The translations under genes were made by a program, and so were the position numbers. The notes below the pieces were generated by a model, which saw only the letters and a program-made list of their open reading frames with translations, searched no databases and was not told where the DNA came from. From assembly GCA_030730545.1 (NCBI GenBank), contig JANQUX010000100.1:1-9156 (forward strand): a stretch of DNA of 9,156 nucleotides. The letters run 5' to 3'. How positions within the stretch are numbered: the stretch's first letter is position 1; the number at the start of each line of letters is the position of its first letter. This DNA comes from Maribacter sp. Its GTDB lineage: Bacteria; Bacteroidota; Bacteroidia; Flavobacteriales; Flavobacteriaceae. Shown piece by piece: positions 7,767-9,156 of the stretch.

Positions 7767-7843
7767 TATTTGGAAGTCAAATAACTTCGGTATTATTGTC
7801 AATTCATTAGGAATTCACAGACAATTTTAAATATATTTGGAAG
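7767..7843. repeat. Direct repeat of TATTTGGAAG
   Basis: TATTTGGAAG occurs exactly at 7767-7776 and 7834-7843, 67 bp apart. The second copy overlaps TATATTTG (7832-7839), the best -7-like box for nhaD. No TTG is found 17-23 bp upstream of that box, so the promoter reading is weak. Confidence 0.3.
7795..7825. repeat. Bulged inverted repeat upstream of nhaD
   Basis: ATTGTC (7795-7800) plus AATTC (7801-7805) pairs with GAATT (7811-7815) and GACAAT (7820-7825). The loop is ATTAG, and CACA (7816-7819) is left as a bulge. It lies about 85-115 bp before the nhaD ATG, just upstream of the -7-like TATATTTG. This is a possible operator half-site arrangement or an RNA hairpin, with no assigned function. 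Confidence 0.35.
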
Positions 7844-7909
7844 ATTTATTTTTTAGAATTAGAACCTATATTTACAACTACTAACTAGTTACTCAAAAAA
7901 CCAACTAAT

Positions 7910-9156
7910 ATGGAAACCATCATTGTTATTGTTTTTTTGGCAGGATACCTTGCCATTACCTTAGAACACAATCTTAAAATAGATAAATTAATTCCAGCAT
8001 TAGCTATGATGGCTATACTTTGGGCTCTGATTGCTCTTGGAATAGATGGCTATGAAAACTGGTTTGATTCAGCTCAGCAAAGTCTTGTTGATGGATTTGA
8101 TAAATTCGGGCATTTAGATCGAATGCATATGATGGAGGAATCTCTTTTACATCATTTGGGTAAAACTGCTGAAATACTGTTCTTCTTGTTAGGTGCTATG
8201 ACTATTGTGGAGATAATTGATTATTTCGATGGTTTCGCTACTATAAAAGGCTTTATTAAGACCAAAAATAAAGGAAAGTTACTTTGGTTATTTTCAATAT
8301 TAGCATTCATATTGTCCGCTATTATTGATAACCTTACAGCTACTATAGTTTTAATAACTATACTGCAAAAAGTTATTAAGGATAGAGAAACAAAATTATG
8401 GTTTGCAGGTATGATTGTTATAACGGCTAATGCTGGTGGTGCTTGGTCACCAATTGGCGATGTTACAACAACAATGTTGTGGATTGCGAATAGAGTAAGT
8501 GCCGGTCAGTTAGTGCTTCATGTTCTTTTACCTTCATTAGTTTGTATGATTGTACCTGTGGTGATTGTAAGTAGGTTTAAAGTTTTCAAAGGTTTGATTG
8601 ATGGGGAATTAGACGAAGAAAAATCTAAGTCTAAGTATAGTGGAGTAATGTTATATTTAGGTCTAGGTGCTATTTTGTTCGTACCTATTTTTAAAACTGT
8701 TACACATTTACCACCTTATGTTGGTATGATGTTATCATTGGCTGTTGTAGCGACTTTCGCTGAAATATATAGTAATAAGAAGTTTAGTATCTCTTCAGTG
8801 GATCAAGAAGGTCAAGATAGTGAAGGTCACCATAGTCCTGTTCATCACTCTTTATCTAAAATAGAATTGCCAAGTATATTGTTCTTCTTAGGAATTTTAT
8901 TGGCGGTAGCTGCTTTAGAGTCATTAGGAATACTTTTTAATGCTGCAGGTGCACTTAATGAAGCAATACCTAATACTGATATTGTAGTATTATTATTTGG
9001 TTTAGGATCGGCGGTTATAGACAACGTACCATTAGTTGCTGCAAGTATGGGTATGTTTAGCGAGCCATTAGATAATCCACTATGGCATTTCATCGCATAT
9101 TCTGCTGGTACAGGTGGTAGTATGTTGATTATTGGTTCGGCAGCAGGTGTTGTTGC
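7910..9156 (+). CDS. nhaD: NhaD-type Na+/H+ antiporter, C-terminus cut by window edge
   Basis: This integral inner-membrane protein of the ion transporter superfamily (NhaD/ArsB-like) exports Na+ (and often Li+) in exchange for H+, supporting salt and alkali tolerance. The open frame gives 415 complete codons and continues past the window. Family length is about 450-490 aa, so only the last segment is likely missing. The two inverted halves are visible through paired motifs: IIDNLTATI (138-146) with NAGGAWSPIGD (174-184), and VIDNVP (369-374) with SAGTGGS (398-404). Asp140 and Asp371 are likely ion-site residues. About a dozen hydrophobic segments can be seen, for example 4-19, 28-45, 86-103, 123-139, 202-221, 245-263, 320-343 and 357-380. 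A hydrophilic loop at about 288-319 contains the histidine-rich GHHSPVHHS. The ATG at 7910 is preceded by an A-rich stretch without a Shine-Dalgarno site, as is common in Bacteroidota. The gene is transcribed away from its neighbours. Confidence 0.93.
   Translation, partial: METIIVIVFLAGYLAITLEHNLKIDKLIPALAMMAILWALIALGIDGYENWFDSAQQSLVDGFDKFGHLDRMHMMEESLLHHLGKTAEILFFLLGAMTIVEIIDYFDGFATIKGFIKTKNKGKLLWLFSILAFILSAIIDNLTATIVLITILQKVIKDRETKLWFAGMIVITANAGGAWSPIGDVTTTMLWIANRVSAGQLVLHVLLPSLVCMIVPVVIVSRFKVFKGLIDGELDEEKSKSKYSGVMLYLGLGAILFVPIFKTVTHLPPYVGMMLSLAVVATFAEIYSNKKFSISSVDQEGQDSEGHHSPVHHSLSKIELPSILFFLGILLAVAALESLGILFNAAGALNEAIPNTDIVVLLFGLGSAVIDNVPLVAASMGMFSEPLDNPLWHFIAYSAGTGGSMLIIGSAAGVV

Larger units (their letters stand above)
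7576..7909. other. Divergent intergenic region with repeated motifs
   Basis: This 334-bp non-coding stretch separates the minus-strand acyl-CoA dehydrogenase gene from plus-strand nhaD. It contains the dehydrogenase promoter candidate (7601-7632) and a two-part direct repeat (7665-7682 and 7719-7747). ATCGATTT occurs twice (7651-7658 and 7756-7763), as does TATTTGGAAG (7767-7776 and 7834-7843). A bulged dyad lies at 7795-7825. I found no small coding region or RNA gene that I could support. Confidence 0.6.

Noticed and set aside
8845..9093. 82-aa open frame on the minus strand near the right edge
   Set aside because: It lies entirely inside the nhaD reading frame on the opposite strand. The nhaD frame has clear family motifs, while this frame has a low-complexity composition and no recognisable motif.

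Overview
The window looks like ordinary chromosomal housekeeping sequence from a marine-type Flavobacteriaceae or related Bacteroidota. The evidence is AT-rich DNA, starts without a well-placed Shine-Dalgarno sequence, two upstream regions with the Bacteroidota promoter form TTG-N21-TAnnTTTG, and the types of protein encoded. The lineage is inferred from these traits and was not tested by a search.

Layout: positions 1-72 are non-coding in what can be seen. A strong hairpin terminator (73-114) closes a two-gene minus-strand operon, gltB (6115 to 1607) followed by gltD (1597 to 131), encoding the large and small subunits of glutamate synthase. Upstream of gltB is a 320-bp non-coding stretch (6116-6435). 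It holds a good promoter candidate, overlapping small palindromes placed on that promoter, and several longer dyads. It also holds the terminator (6390-6418) of the next minus-strand gene, an acyl-CoA dehydrogenase (7575 to 6436). A 334-bp divergent region (7576-7909), rich in short direct and inverted repeats, separates that gene from a plus-strand NhaD-type Na+/H+ antiporter (from 7910), which runs off the right edge.

Functionally, GltB and GltD together make glutamate from glutamine and 2-oxoglutarate. The acyl-CoA dehydrogenase does the first oxidation step of fatty-acid or branched-chain acyl-CoA breakdown. NhaD exports Na+ in exchange for protons. The last two genes have no evident pathway link to gltBD or to each other. 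I saw no mobile element, CRISPR array, tRNA, rRNA or new gene system. All four coding regions look intact in frame, and only nhaD is cut by the window edge. The observations worth a second look are in the two intergenic regions.
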